Source: an uncultured Alphaproteobacteria bacterium (GTDB lineage: Bacteria > Pseudomonadota > Alphaproteobacteria > Micavibrionales > Micavibrionaceae). Taken from it: a stretch of 64,000 bases of DNA. The position numbers and the translations under genes were made by a program. The notes beneath the pieces are model-generated. The model had not been told where the DNA came from and did not search any database. It saw nothing but the letters and a program-made list of their open reading frames with translations. Each line of letters starts with the position of its first letter. The first letter of the stretch is position 1. The stretch covers positions 124,001-188,000 of the forward strand of contig CAADGI010000008.1 of the NCBI GenBank assembly GCA_900696495.1. Direction: 5' to 3'. Of the stretch, positions 1-9,799 are shown one piece after another.

Positions 1-270
1 CCGGCGCTGGCGATCACGATCGAGGCGGAGCCGCGCGACGATGGATCGCGCCGTACGACGCGTTACGACATTGATATGACAAAGTGCATTTATTGCGGGT
101 TGTGCGCGGAGGCGTGCCCCGTGGATGCGATTGTCGAGGGGCCGAATTTCGAGTTCGCGACGGAGACCCGCGAGGAGCTTTATTATAACAAAGACAGGCT
201 GCTGGCGAACGGCGACCGCTGGGAGGCGCAGATTGCCGCCAATCTGGCCGCGGATGCGCCTTACCGCTAA
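1..270 (+). CDS. nuoI: NADH-quinone oxidoreductase subunit I (3' part)
   Basis: C-terminal part of the complex I subunit that carries two 4Fe-4S clusters in the peripheral arm and passes electrons towards quinone. The frame is already open at the first base of the window, so the start lies outside. The visible part holds the second cluster motif [12 protein letters not shown] (about bases 85-120) followed by the family tail around [13 protein letters not shown]. It leads a nuoIJKLMN run on one strand. The identification is secure; full length cannot be judged. Confidence 0.96.
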   Translation, partial: PALAITIEAEPRDDGSRRTTRYDIDMTKCIYCGLCAEACPVDAIVEGPNFEFATETREELYYNKDRLLANGDRWEAQIAANLAADAPYR

Positions 271-379
271 AAGTTGAGTTAATAATTCAGGAATAATTCC
301 TTGCCCAGCCTTGCAGGAAGTCCCTGAAAGGACTAGAAAAGAACAGCCTAAAGCCCCTTTGGTAAACTAGAGAAAAACC

Positions 380-994
380 ATGATCATCGAGGCGCTCGCC
401 TTTTACGCCCTGGCCGGTATTTTGACCCTGAGCGCGCTGCTCGTTATCACCGTCAGGAATCCCGTTCATTCCGTACTTTTCCTTATTCTCGGGTTTTTTA
501 ACGCGGCGGGTTTGTTCGTGCTGCTGGGCGCGGAATTCATCGCGATGATTTTGGTGATCGTCTATGTCGGCGCGGTGGCGGTGCTGTTCCTGTTCGTCGT
601 CATGATGCTGGATGTCAGTTTTGCCGATCTGCGCAAGGGCGCGATGCAATATGTGCCGATCGGGCTTGTCATCGGCGCGATATTGCTCAGCGAGCTTATC
701 CTTGTTTATTCGGTGTGGGGGTTTGCGCCGGAAACGCTCGATAACCGCGCGGCGCCGGTCGAGAAATTCGAGGGGCTGACGAACACCGAGGCGCTGGGGA
801 ATGTCCTGTATACGGATTATATCTTCCCGTTCCAGCTGGCGGGCTTGATTTTGTTCGTTGCGATGATCGGCGCAATCGTCCTGACTCACCGTTCGCGTCC
901 CGGCGTGCGCAAGCAATCGGTCGCGGATCAGCAGGCACGCAAGGCCTCGGACGTCCTTGAAATCAGGAAAGTGCAGACGGGGTCCGGCGCATGA
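380..994 (+). CDS. nuoJ: NADH-quinone oxidoreductase subunit J
   Basis: Membrane subunit of complex I, 204 residues, with five hydrophobic segments. The N-terminal half carries the family stretch [18 protein letters not shown] and the glycine-rich [14 protein letters not shown] segment (about residues 55-75) typical of NuoJ. The last 35 residues are hydrophilic and longer than in E. coli (184 residues). A gap of about 109 bases separates it from nuoI; it holds only a weak 5-bp hairpin (319-334) and no clear terminator, so co-transcription with nuoI is likely. The 3' end overlaps nuoK by 4 bases (ATGA). Confidence 0.95.
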   Translation: MIIEALAFYALAGILTLSALLVITVRNPVHSVLFLILGFFNAAGLFVLLGAEFIAMILVIVYVGAVAVLFLFVVMMLDVSFADLRKGAMQYVPIGLVIGAILLSELILVYSVWGFAPETLDNRAAPVEKFEGLTNTEALGNVLYTDYIFPFQLAGLILFVAMIGAIVLTHRSRPGVRKQSVADQQARKASDVLEIRKVQTGSGA

Positions 995-1299
995 CGATAG
1001 GTCTTGAACATTACCTGACCCTAGCCGCGATATTATTCACCATCGGCGTGTTCGGCATTTTCCTGAACCGCAAGAACATGATCATTATTCTGATGTCGAT
1101 CGAGCTGATGCTGCTGGCGGTGAATATCAATTTCGTCGCATTCTCGTCTTTCCTGGGCGATCTGGCGGGACAGGTCTTTACCATGTTCATCCTGACCGTT
1201 GCCGCTGCCGAGGCGGCCATCGGCCTCGCCATTCTTGTCACATTTTTCCGCATGAAAGGCTCGATCGCCGTGGAAGACATTTCGGATATGAAGGGCTAG
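991..1299 (+). CDS. nuoK: NADH-quinone oxidoreductase subunit K
   Basis: Small membrane subunit of complex I (102 residues, the usual family size), related to MrpC of Na+/H+ antiporters. Three transmembrane helices are visible, and the conserved glutamates lie in the second and third helices ([13 protein letters not shown] and [11 protein letters not shown]). It sits at the interface between NuoJ and NuoN in the proton path. The start ATG overlaps the nuoJ stop, and nuoL follows after 3 bases, which points to translational coupling. Confidence 0.96.
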   Translation: MTIGLEHYLTLAAILFTIGVFGIFLNRKNMIIILMSIELMLLAVNINFVAFSSFLGDLAGQVFTMFILTVAAAEAAIGLAILVTFFRMKGSIAVEDISDMKG

Positions 1300-1302
1300 C
1301 GC

Positions 1303-3342
1303 ATGGAATTTATCGCCGTATTCGCCCCGCTTATCGGCTTCATTATCACCGGCATCTTCGGAACGAAGATGGGCAAGTGGCCGTCGATCGTCATCACCTG
1401 CGGCGCGATGTTCGCCGCCGCCGCTGCGTCGATTTACCTGTTTTATGCCGTCAACCTGCAGCACGCGCCTTATACGACCGTTCTCGCCAACTGGCTGACA
1501 TCGGGCGAATTGTCGGTGAACTGGGCGCTGCGCATCGACCAGCTGACAGTTGTGATGATGTGCGTCATCAATATCGTTTCGACCTGTGTGCATGTTTATT
1601 CCGTCGGCTATATGAGCCATGACGATCACCAGATCCGTTTCATGTCGTACCTGAACCTGTTTACGTTCGCGATGTTGATGCTGGTGACGGCTGACAATCT
1701 GCTGCAGCTTTTCTTCGGCTGGGAGGGCGTGGGCCTCGCGTCGTATCTTCTGATCGGATTCTGGCATCACAAGCACTCCGCGAACGCGGCGGCGCAGAAG
1801 GCGTTCGTCGTTAACCGCGTCGGCGACCTGACGCTGGCGCTTGGAATGATGGGATGCTTTGCGGTGTTCGGCTCGATCAATTTCGACGTGATTTTCGCCG
1901 AGGCAAGCAAATACGCGGATACGGATTTCGTTCTGTTCGGCCAGCATCTGCATGCGATGACGGCGATCTGCTTACTGCTGTTCATCGGCTCGATGGGTAA
2001 GTCGGCGCAGATTTTGCTCCATACATGGCTGCCGGACGCGATGGAAGGCCCGACGCCGGTTTCGGCGCTCATCCACGCGGCGACGATGGTGACGGCGGGT
2101 GTGTTTCTGCTGGCGCGCCTGTCGCCGCTGTTCGAATATGCGCCGGAAATCCGCGTCATGATCACGCTTGTCGGCACGGCCACGGCCTTTATTGCCGCAA
2201 CAATCGGCATGACGCAGTTCGACATCAAGCGCGTGATCGCCTATTCAACGATGTCGCAGCTTGGTTATATGTTCTTCGCGCTCGGCGTTTCGGCCTATAG
2301 CGCGGCGATTTTCCACCTGATGACGCACGCATTTTTCAAGGCGCTGTTGTTTCTGAGCGCCGGTTCCGTCATTCACGCGCTGTCGGACGAGCAGGACATG
2401 CGCAAGATGGGCGGGCTGTGGAAGAAAATCCCGTTTACCTACATCATGATGTGGACAGGCGCGCTGGCGCTGGCGGGGATTCCGCCCTTTGCAGGTTTCT
2501 ATTCCAAGGACATCGTGATGGAAGCGGCTTATGCTTCGAGCAACTGGAGCGGCCAACTTGCCTTCTGGATGTCGCTGGCAGCCGTGTTCATGACCTCGTT
2601 CTACAGCTGGCGCCTGATCATCATGACCTTCCACGGCAAGCCGCGTTCTTCGGAAGAGGTGATGGACCATGTTCATGAATCGCCGAGCGTCATGCTGGTT
2701 CCTCTTTTCATTCTCGCAATGGGCGCGGTGTTTTCGGGCGCGTTTTTCTACGAGCCTTTCGTCGGCGGCGAGAAGGCCGCGGCGCATGGTGAAATGAGCG
2801 CGGGACATGAAGAGGCCGGTCATCATCAGCCGGAAGTTGTTCCGCATGAATCCGGCGGAGAGGATACCGTCTGGGCGCGCCAGTCCTTCTGGGGCGACAG
2901 CATTCTGGTTCTCGATGAAAACGATTCACTCCAGGCTGCGCACCATGCGCCGAAGTGGGTCAAGTTCTCGCCGCTTGCGGTGGGTTTGCTTGGGATCATT
3001 ATGGCGTATCTCATTTACATGACCGGTCCGGGCGTGCCGGATAAGATACGCCGCGCCGTGCCCGCGCTGCATGCGCTCAGCTTCAACAAATGGTATTTCG
3101 ACGAGATTTACGACTTCCTGTTCGTGCGCCGGGCTTTCGGCCTAGGACGCATATTCACCAAAGCGGACCGCAAGATTATCGACCGTTTCGGCCCGGATGG
3201 CGGCGCCACTGCGTCCGGCGCGACGGCCAAACTTTTCAGCCGTTTCCAGACCGGCTTTATCTACCAATATGCATTCGTGATGATGATCGCTGTAATTTCA
3301 CTGCTGTCGTGGTTCGTGTTCCGCGCAGGGCAGGGAGGATAA
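1303..3342 (+). CDS. nuoL: NADH-quinone oxidoreductase subunit L
   Basis: Largest antiporter-like proton-pumping subunit of complex I (679 residues). It has an N-terminal Proton_antipo_N segment, then the core with HTWLPDAMEGPTPVSALIHA (about residues 240-260) and about 14 membrane helices. The C-terminal part (about residues 560-679) should form the long lateral helix that spans NuoM and NuoN. A hydrophilic loop at about residues 490-520 is rich in His and Glu (AAAHGEMSAGHEEAGHHQ), which is variable in the family. nuoM starts immediately after the stop codon. Confidence 0.96.
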   Translation: MEFIAVFAPLIGFIITGIFGTKMGKWPSIVITCGAMFAAAAASIYLFYAVNLQHAPYTTVLANWLTSGELSVNWALRIDQLTVVMMCVINIVSTCVHVYSVGYMSHDDHQIRFMSYLNLFTFAMLMLVTADNLLQLFFGWEGVGLASYLLIGFWHHKHSANAAAQKAFVVNRVGDLTLALGMMGCFAVFGSINFDVIFAEASKYADTDFVLFGQHLHAMTAICLLLFIGSMGKSAQILLHTWLPDAMEGPTPVSALIHAATMVTAGVFLLARLSPLFEYAPEIRVMITLVGTATAFIAATIGMTQFDIKRVIAYSTMSQLGYMFFALGVSAYSAAIFHLMTHAFFKALLFLSAGSVIHALSDEQDMRKMGGLWKKIPFTYIMMWTGALALAGIPPFAGFYSKDIVMEAAYASSNWSGQLAFWMSLAAVFMTSFYSWRLIIMTFHGKPRSSEEVMDHVHESPSVMLVPLFILAMGAVFSGAFFYEPFVGGEKAAAHGEMSAGHEEAGHHQPEVVPHESGGEDTVWARQSFWGDSILVLDENDSLQAAHHAPKWVKFSPLAVGLLGIIMAYLIYMTGPGVPDKIRRAVPALHALSFNKWYFDEIYDFLFVRRAFGLGRIFTKADRKIIDRFGPDGGATASGATAKLFSRFQTGFIYQYAFVMMIAVISLLSWFVFRAGQGG

Positions 3343-4881
3343 ATGACCGGGTTGCCCATTCTTTCCATCATGACGTTCCTGCCGCTGGTCGGCGTGCTGA
3401 TCATTTTGCTGCTGCGCGGCGAGGAACAAGACGTCGCGCGGAACAGCCGGTATGCGGCGCTTTACACCTCGTTGTTTACATTGGCGTTCGCCGTTTACAT
3501 GTACCTGAATTTCGACGGCTCGACGGCGGATTTCCAGTTCGTCGAGAAGGGCGAATGGCTGCGCCCGCTGGGTATCGGCTATCACATGGGCGTCGACGGA
3601 ATTTCGATGTTCTTTGTGCTGCTCTCGGCTTTCCTGACGCCTGTTTGCATTATCTCCGCATGGGAAAGCATCGAAAAGCGCGTGCGCGAATATATGGTCG
3701 CGTTCCTGGTGCTGGAATGTTTCATGATCGGCACGTTCTGCGCGCTGAACAGCATTCTTTTCTATGTGTTCTTCGAAGGCGTGCTGATCCCGATGTTCAT
3801 TATCATCGGCGTATGGGGCGGGCCGCGCCGGGTTTACGCGTCGTATAAATTTTTTCTCTATACGCTGCTTGGCTCGGTGCTGATGCTGATTGCGCTGCTG
3901 GTGCTGTTTGCCAAGACAGGCTCCACCGATATCCCGACGCTGATGGCGAACCCGGTCGCGCCGTCGCTGCAGATCTGGTTGTGGCTGGCGTTTTTCGCGA
4001 GCTTCGCCGTCAAGCTGCCGATGTGGCCGGTGCATACATGGCTGCCGGATGCGCACGTCGAGGCGCCGACGGCGGGTTCGGTCATCCTCGCGGGCGTATT
4101 GCTGAAAATGGGCGGCTACGGTTTCCTGCGGTTCTCGCTGCCGATCATGCCGGATGCCAGCGCGTTTTTCGGTCCTTATATGCTCTGGCTCGGTGTTATC
4201 GCGATTATATACACCTCGCTCGTCGCGCTGGTGCAGGAAGACATGAAGAAGCTCGTGGCTTATTCCTCGGTCGCGCATATGGGTTATGTGACGATCGGCG
4301 TTTTCACGGGCACGGTGCAGGGGATCGAGGGCGGCATCTTCCAGATGATCAGCCATGCCTTGATCTCCGGCGCGCTGTTTCTTTGCGTCGGTGTGGTTTA
4401 CGACCGCCTGCATACGCGCGATATTTCGCGCTATGGCGGTATCGTCGGCAACATGCCGGTTTATGCCTTTATCATGATGGTGTTCATGCTGGGGTCGGTC
4501 GGCCTGCCGGGCACCAGCGGCTTCATCGGTGAATTCCTGACATTGATGGGTGCATTCCAGATCAATACGCTGGCGACGTTGTTCGCCTCGACGGGGCTTG
4601 TTCTCGGCGCGGCCTATATGCTGCTTCTATACCGCCGCGTTGTGCTCGGCCCGCCCGTGAATCAGGATGCGATTGAAATGCCCGACATGAACAAGCGCGA
4701 GATCGGGTTGCTGTTCCCGATTGCGGCGCTGGTGCTCTGGCTCGGCGTGTTTCCGAACACGGTCATGGACCGCATCGGTCCGTCGGTCGACAAACTCGTG
4801 GCCGATTATCAGAAGCATGTGAAGATCGAGCTTGAAATGACGGTTGATGTCGAAGGCAAAAAAGAGGAGAGCGCCGAATGA
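3343..4881 (+). CDS. nuoM: NADH-quinone oxidoreductase subunit M
   Basis: Second antiporter-like proton-translocating subunit of complex I (512 residues, normal size). It has the signature HTWLPDAHVEAPTAGSVILA with the conserved proton-path residues and a catalytic-loop lysine region (LVQEDMKKLVAYSSVAHMG). The C-terminus ends in a hydrophilic, acidic tail. It is directly adjacent to nuoL and overlaps nuoN by 4 bases (ATGA), so it is part of the same operon. Confidence 0.96.
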   Translation: MTGLPILSIMTFLPLVGVLIILLLRGEEQDVARNSRYAALYTSLFTLAFAVYMYLNFDGSTADFQFVEKGEWLRPLGIGYHMGVDGISMFFVLLSAFLTPVCIISAWESIEKRVREYMVAFLVLECFMIGTFCALNSILFYVFFEGVLIPMFIIIGVWGGPRRVYASYKFFLYTLLGSVLMLIALLVLFAKTGSTDIPTLMANPVAPSLQIWLWLAFFASFAVKLPMWPVHTWLPDAHVEAPTAGSVILAGVLLKMGGYGFLRFSLPIMPDASAFFGPYMLWLGVIAIIYTSLVALVQEDMKKLVAYSSVAHMGYVTIGVFTGTVQGIEGGIFQMISHALISGALFLCVGVVYDRLHTRDISRYGGIVGNMPVYAFIMMVFMLGSVGLPGTSGFIGEFLTLMGAFQINTLATLFASTGLVLGAAYMLLLYRRVVLGPPVNQDAIEMPDMNKREIGLLFPIAALVLWLGVFPNTVMDRIGPSVDKLVADYQKHVKIELEMTVDVEGKKEESAE

Positions 4882-6320
4882 TGGCTTTCGATCTTGTCCC
4901 GCTGTTCCCGGAATTGTTCCTTGCCGTCACCGGCATGGCGCACCTGATTATCGGCGTGTGGCGCGGCAATCATTCGACCCATTTCATTTTCTGGGCGAGC
5001 GCGGCGACTTATGTCGCGGCGGCCCTGATTTTGATGGGCGTGAGCTGGGGCGATGCGATTGTATTGAACGGCATGTTCAAGTTCGATAATTTTGCCGGGT
5101 TCATGAAGCTTATTATCCTGCTTGGGCTTCTGGCCTCGGCGGCGCTATCGGTGAAATACCTTGATGACGAGGGCGTCAGCCGCTTTGAATATCCCGTTCT
5201 CATGACATTCGCGGGCATCGGCATGATGTTGATGGTTTCGGCGAATAACCTGCTGGCCCTTTATATGGCGCTGGAGCTGCAATCGCTTAGCCTTTATGTG
5301 CTGGCGGCGTTCCGGCGCGGCTCGCTGCAATCGGCGGAGGCGGGGGTTAAGTATTTCTCGCTCGGCGCGCTGTCCTCGGGGATGATCCTGTTCGGCATTT
5401 CGCTGATCTACGGTTATACGGGCACGCTCGATTACGGCACGCTGTCGGCGACGTTGTTGCCGATGCAGAGCATCCCGGTCGGCATTACGTTCGGCCTCGT
5501 CTTCCTGCTGGCCGGTCTCGCCTTCAAGATTTCCGCCGTGCCGTTTCATATGTGGACGCCGGATGTTTATCAGGGCGCGCCGACATCGGTGACGGCGTTT
5601 TTCGCCATCGTGCCGAAGATTGCCGCGATGGGATTGATCATGCGCCTGCTGTTCGAGCCCTTTGCCCCGGTTTCCGGGCAGTGGGACCAGATCGTCTGGT
5701 TTCTCTCGGCGGCGTCGATGATGGTCGGCGCATTCGCCGCGATCGTGCAGGAAAATATCAAGCGCCTGTTGGCTTATAGTTCCATCGGCAATATGGGTTA
5801 CGCGTTGATCGGCATCGCGGCGGTGAGCAGCACGGGCGCGGGCGCGGTTGTGCTCTATCTTTTGATTTATCTCATCATGACGTCGGGTGTGTTTGCCGTG
5901 GTGCTGAGCATGCGCCGGAACGGCAAGGCGGTTGAGAATATCAGCGACCTTGCAGGCTTGTCGCAGACGCAGCCGATGCTGGCCTATACGATGGCGATTT
6001 TGATGTTCTCGATGAGCGGCATTCCGCCCATGGCCGGGTTCTTCGGCAAGCTGGTGATTTTCCAGGCGGCGGTGGATGCGCAGATGTATGTTCTCGCCGT
6101 TCTCGGCGTGGTGACGTCCGTTGTCGCGGCTTATTATTACCTCCGTATCATCAAGGTGATGTTCTTCGATACGCCGGCGCCCGCGTTCGACGGCGCGCTC
6201 CCGTTCGCGCGCCGGGCCGTGCTGACGTTGTCGGTTGTTTTTGTTCTCGGCTTCGTCCTCAGGCCTTCGCTGGCGATTGTCATCGCCAAAAACGCGGCGG
6301 GCGCCTTGTTCGCCGGGTGA
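4878..6320 (+). CDS. nuoN: NADH-quinone oxidoreductase subunit N
   Basis: Third antiporter-like subunit of complex I (480 residues). The motif FHMWTPDVYQGAPTSVTAFF lies around residues 215-235 and is followed by the QENIKRLLAYSSIGNMGYAL segment. About 14 membrane helices are expected. The start is the first ATG of an ATGATG pair, overlapping nuoM. It is the last nuo gene here; birA starts within a few bases of its stop, as in many alphaproteobacteria. Confidence 0.96.
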   Translation: MMAFDLVPLFPELFLAVTGMAHLIIGVWRGNHSTHFIFWASAATYVAAALILMGVSWGDAIVLNGMFKFDNFAGFMKLIILLGLLASAALSVKYLDDEGVSRFEYPVLMTFAGIGMMLMVSANNLLALYMALELQSLSLYVLAAFRRGSLQSAEAGVKYFSLGALSSGMILFGISLIYGYTGTLDYGTLSATLLPMQSIPVGITFGLVFLLAGLAFKISAVPFHMWTPDVYQGAPTSVTAFFAIVPKIAAMGLIMRLLFEPFAPVSGQWDQIVWFLSAASMMVGAFAAIVQENIKRLLAYSSIGNMGYALIGIAAVSSTGAGAVVLYLLIYLIMTSGVFAVVLSMRRNGKAVENISDLAGLSQTQPMLAYTMAILMFSMSGIPPMAGFFGKLVIFQAAVDAQMYVLAVLGVVTSVVAAYYYLRIIKVMFFDTPAPAFDGALPFARRAVLTLSVVFVLGFVLRPSLAIVIAKNAAGALFAG

Positions 6321-6324
6321 TATC

Positions 6325-7056
6325 TTGGCGCTTGCCTGGGCCATCGAAACGTACGACAGCGTTCACAGCACGCAGGATATCGTCAAAGGTCTTGCCGAGC
6401 TTGGCCAGCCGGAAGGCAAGGTCGTGCAGGCGCTGGAGCAGACAGGCGGGCGCGGGCGGCACGGGCGCGGCTGGATTTCCGAGAAGGGCAATCTCTATCT
6501 TTCGGCGTTGCTGCGGCCAACTTGCCAGGCGCGGCATATCGGCCAGCTCTCGATTTTGATCGCGGTCGCGCTGGCGGATACGATCCGCGCGCAGCTGAAA
6601 GATCCGGACGTTCTCATGCTGAAATGGCCCAATGATATTCAGATCGGCGACCAGAAATGCGCCGGGATTTTGATCGAAACGGCGCTTTCGGACGGCGGGA
6701 CGATCAGATATGCCGTGGCCGGGGTGGGGGTAAACCTCGCCAGCGCGCCGCCGCAGATCGGCGCGGCGCTGAACTCTTATGCCAAGAAGCCGATCAAGGT
6801 CGATAAATTCCGGGACGAATTTCTGAAAAACCTCAATAAAATCTATAATTTATGGAACCGGAAAGGCTTCGCCGACATCAAGCAGAGGTGGTTGGACCTA
6901 GCCCATAAAAAGGGCACGAATTTGCGTATCCGCATAGGTCCGCAGGTTGAAACGGGGCTGTTCTACGGCATCGACGATGACGGTAATCTTTTGCTCCATG
7001 ACCGCGACCTCCGGCAGAAAAAGGTGACGGCGGGCGAGGTTTACCTTATAAACTGA
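6325..7056 (+). CDS. birA: Biotin-[acetyl-CoA-carboxylase] ligase
   Basis: Attaches biotin to the lysine of biotin carboxyl carrier proteins via biotinyl-AMP. The catalytic signature GRGRHGRGW and the KWPNDI motif (about residues 95-100) are present, followed by a small C-terminal domain. There is no N-terminal helix-turn-helix, so this is a monofunctional ligase without repressor function. The start chosen is TTG at 6325, 4 bases after the nuoN stop; it gives 243 residues and a family-like N-terminus (ALAWAIETYDSVHST). An open frame extends upstream inside nuoN but is not family-like. Confidence 0.9.
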   Translation: MALAWAIETYDSVHSTQDIVKGLAELGQPEGKVVQALEQTGGRGRHGRGWISEKGNLYLSALLRPTCQARHIGQLSILIAVALADTIRAQLKDPDVLMLKWPNDIQIGDQKCAGILIETALSDGGTIRYAVAGVGVNLASAPPQIGAALNSYAKKPIKVDKFRDEFLKNLNKIYNLWNRKGFADIKQRWLDLAHKKGTNLRIRIGPQVETGLFYGIDDDGNLLLHDRDLRQKKVTAGEVYLIN

Positions 7057-7061
7057 CCGTC

Positions 7062-7838
7062 ATGATGTTACTGGCTATCGATATAGGCAATACGAATACG
7101 GTTTTTGCGGTTTACAGCGGCGAGAAATTGCTGGCGCACTGGCGTTGCCAGAGTATCGCGACGCGCAGCGCCGATGAATACGCGGCGTTCCTGCAGAGCG
7201 TATTTTCGCTGGAAGGGCTGGACTGGAAAAAACTCAGCGATGTCATCGTCAGTTCCGTGGTGCCGGAAGCCGATTTTCACATCAAGAAATTCTGCAAAAA
7301 ATACCTGAAGAAGAAGCCGCTATTGGTCGGATATCAGGATGTTCCTCTTAAAATCGATCTCGACAGGCCGGAAGAGGTCGGCGCCGACAGGCTCGTGAAC
7401 GCGCTGGCGATCAAGGAATTTTACAAGGTGCCTGCCATCGTTATCGATTTCGGCACGGCGACGACTTTCGATGTGATCGACGCTAAGGGACGTTATGCCG
7501 GGGGCGCGATCGCGCCGGGGATCAATCTTTCGGTCGAGGCGCTGCACCGCGCCGCTGCAAAATTGCCGAGAGTGAACGTCAAGAGGCCCCGCTCTGTGAT
7601 CGGGAAAAGCACTGTCTCCGCGATTCAGTCCGGCATTTTCTTCGGCTATCTGGGTTTGATTGAAGGTATTGTCGCCAATATTTCGAAGGAAATAGGCGCC
7701 AAGCCTTTTGTCATCGCCACCGGCGGGCTCGCGCCGCTGTTCGAGCCGCATACCAAAATAATTCAGGCTGTTGATGACGAGTTGACCCTGAAAGGGCTGC
7801 TCCGCATTTATCAGCACCATAAAAAACGGAAAAAATAA
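7062..7838 (+). CDS. coaX: Type III pantothenate kinase
   Basis: Phosphorylates pantothenate, the first step of coenzyme A synthesis, using the ASKHA-fold CoaX enzyme rather than CoaA. The N-terminal phosphate-binding loop IDIGNTNTVFAVY, the motif GADRLVNALA (about residues 105-115), DFGTATTFDVI and GGAIAPGI are all in order. The length of 258 residues is typical. The start may be either ATG of an ATGATG pair. It is close to birA and RNase J, matching the usual alphaproteobacterial order. Confidence 0.95.
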   Translation: MMLLAIDIGNTNTVFAVYSGEKLLAHWRCQSIATRSADEYAAFLQSVFSLEGLDWKKLSDVIVSSVVPEADFHIKKFCKKYLKKKPLLVGYQDVPLKIDLDRPEEVGADRLVNALAIKEFYKVPAIVIDFGTATTFDVIDAKGRYAGGAIAPGINLSVEALHRAAAKLPRVNVKRPRSVIGKSTVSAIQSGIFFGYLGLIEGIVANISKEIGAKPFVIATGGLAPLFEPHTKIIQAVDDELTLKGLLRIYQHHKKRKK

Positions 7839-7840
7839 TT

Positions 7841-9541
7841 TTGAAAAATAAGCCGCAGAAAAAACTTCTTCACAAGCCGCAATTCGAAAGGGATTCGCTG
7901 TATTTCCTGCCACTTGGCGGCAGCGAGCAATTCGGCGTCAATATGAACGTCTATATTTCCGGCGGGAAATTTCTGGTCGTGGATTGCGGGATCGGTTTTG
8001 CGGATGAGCGGTTTCCGGGCATCGACCTGGTTTTGCCGGACCCCGAATTTCTCGAGCAGAACCGCGAGAAGATTGCGGGGCTGGTGATCACGCATGCGCA
8101 CGAGGATCATATCGGCGCGGTGGCGTATCTCTGGAAGCGCCTGCAATGCCCGGTTTACACAACGAGGTTCACCGGCGCCGTCCTGCGCGGGAAATTGAAC
8201 GACCAGGGCGTGAAAAACGTGCCTGTTCATGTTGTGAAGCCGAATGAGGAAGTCGATCTCGGCCCGTTCGGGCTAACCTTTATTCCTGTTTCACATTCCG
8301 TGCCGGATACGTGTTCGCTGCTGATCGAAACGCCGGAGGGGAATGTCTTGCATAGCGGCGACTGGAATCTCGATCCCAAGCCTGTTGTCGGTCAGCGCAT
8401 CGACGAAAATGATTTCAAAAAGGCCGGGCAGAAAAACATCATCGCCTATGTCGGCGATTCAACCAATGCCGAGGTGCCGGGCCGCGCGGGTTCCGAAAGC
8501 GAAGTCGAAAAGGGCCTCGAAGCGGAGTTCCAAAAATGCAAAGGCCGGGTAGCGGTCACGATTTTCTCCTCCAATGTCGGGCGCATCATCAGCATCGTCC
8601 GCGCGGCGCAGAAATGCGGCCGGCGCGTGGCGGTAGTCGGGCGTTCGCTTCATAAAATGATCGATGCGGCGATGGAGTGCGGTTATCTGCGCGATGTACC
8701 TCATTTTTTGAGCGAAGATGAATTCGAGGATGTGCCGCCGTCGGAGCTGGTGATGATCGTCACGGGTTCGCAGGGCGAATTCCGTTCGGCTCTCGCAAGG
8801 CTGGCGCGCGGCGAGCACCAGTCATTTGCGCTTCATCGCGGCGACACGGTTATTTTTTCCGCGCGGTCCATTCCGGGCAATGAACGAGCCGTGAATGATG
8901 TCAAAAATAATCTGAGCGGGGCGGGCGTCCATATCATCACCCCGTCCGATACCGATAGCATCATCCATGTTTCCGGTCACCCGTGCCGGGATGAAATCGC
9001 CGAGATGTATCAATGGGTGATGCCGCAGACGGTGATCCCGGTACATGGCGAGCGCGTGCAGCTCGAAGCACACGCGGCGTTCGCGCGCCAGTGTCAAATT
9101 CAGAATGTCATTGTGCCCTCGAACGGCACAATTATAAAACTCGCGCCGGGACGTCCCGTTGTTGTCGACCACATTACGACCGGGTTGCTGGCCGTCGACC
9201 AGAAGCGCATTATTTCTGCTGATCATGGGTCGATCAGCGACCGGCGCAAGCTTCAGTATACGGGCGCGGTGCATCTCAGCATCGTGCTGGATGCGAAGGG
9301 CGTTCTGAAAGGCGAGCCGAAGCTCGACACGGTCGGCCTGATCGACCAGCAACTCAGCGGCGAGAAGAGCATCGAGGACAGTCTCTATAACGAGATCCTG
9401 GATATCCTTGAGGATATGACGGATGAGGATCTCGGCAACGACCATTTCGTGGAGGAGGAGCTTCGTATCGGCATCAGGCGCTTTTTCGTCCATACGCTCG
9501 GCTTCAAGCCCAAAACTACCGTCCATGTATTAAGGATTTAA
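7841..9541 (+). CDS. rnj: Ribonuclease J
   Basis: Metallo-beta-lactamase/beta-CASP ribonuclease with 5'-3' exonuclease and endonuclease activity in mRNA decay and rRNA maturation. The metal-binding motif HAHEDHIG lies at about residues 86-93, with SHSVPDT and HSGDWNLDP downstream and a beta-CASP region with VTGSQGE. The C-terminal domain (about residues 450-566) is the usual RNase J tail. The predicted start is TTG at 7841, 2 bases after the coaX stop; no strong ribosome-binding site is visible, so the exact start is less certain than the identity. Confidence 0.93.
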   Translation: MKNKPQKKLLHKPQFERDSLYFLPLGGSEQFGVNMNVYISGGKFLVVDCGIGFADERFPGIDLVLPDPEFLEQNREKIAGLVITHAHEDHIGAVAYLWKRLQCPVYTTRFTGAVLRGKLNDQGVKNVPVHVVKPNEEVDLGPFGLTFIPVSHSVPDTCSLLIETPEGNVLHSGDWNLDPKPVVGQRIDENDFKKAGQKNIIAYVGDSTNAEVPGRAGSESEVEKGLEAEFQKCKGRVAVTIFSSNVGRIISIVRAAQKCGRRVAVVGRSLHKMIDAAMECGYLRDVPHFLSEDEFEDVPPSELVMIVTGSQGEFRSALARLARGEHQSFALHRGDTVIFSARSIPGNERAVNDVKNNLSGAGVHIITPSDTDSIIHVSGHPCRDEIAEMYQWVMPQTVIPVHGERVQLEAHAAFARQCQIQNVIVPSNGTIIKLAPGRPVVVDHITTGLLAVDQKRIISADHGSISDRRKLQYTGAVHLSIVLDAKGVLKGEPKLDTVGLIDQQLSGEKSIEDSLYNEILDILEDMTDEDLGNDHFVEEELRIGIRRFFVHTLGFKPKTTVHVLRI

Positions 9542-9544
9542 CCA

Positions 9545-9799
9545 ATGGATCTGCTGACTGGCCTCGCCATATATTTCCTGATCTGGTGGCTTGTCATATT
9601 TTGTGTCTTGCCTTGGGGCATAAGAACTGATATGGAAACTGGATCGGGGGCGCCGGTTAACCCCAACATCAAGAAGAAATTTTTGATAACTACGGGAATT
9701 TCTTTATTGGTCTGGCTATTGGTCTACGGCCTGATACAGGCGAACCTGATTGATTACAGGGCTATTTCAAAGCAGATGGTTGAAGAGGATACACGATGA
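9545..9799 (+). CDS. DUF1467 family membrane protein
   Basis: Small membrane protein of 84 residues with two predicted helices (about residues 5-25 and 48-68) separated by the family motif LPWGIRTDMETG. It matches the alphaproteobacterial DUF1467 family, which commonly sits between RNase J and proS; function is unknown. It starts 3 bases after the RNase J stop and overlaps the following gene by 4 bases (ATGA), so it belongs to the same transcript. Confidence 0.85.
   Translation: MDLLTGLAIYFLIWWLVIFCVLPWGIRTDMETGSGAPVNPNIKKKFLITTGISLLVWLLVYGLIQANLIDYRAISKQMVEEDTR

Noticed and set aside
6235-6324. Upstream extension of birA
   Set aside because: The frame is open into nuoN, but the extra residues are Arg/Ser-rich and unlike BirA; TTG 6325 fits the family N-terminus and the position after the nuoN stop.
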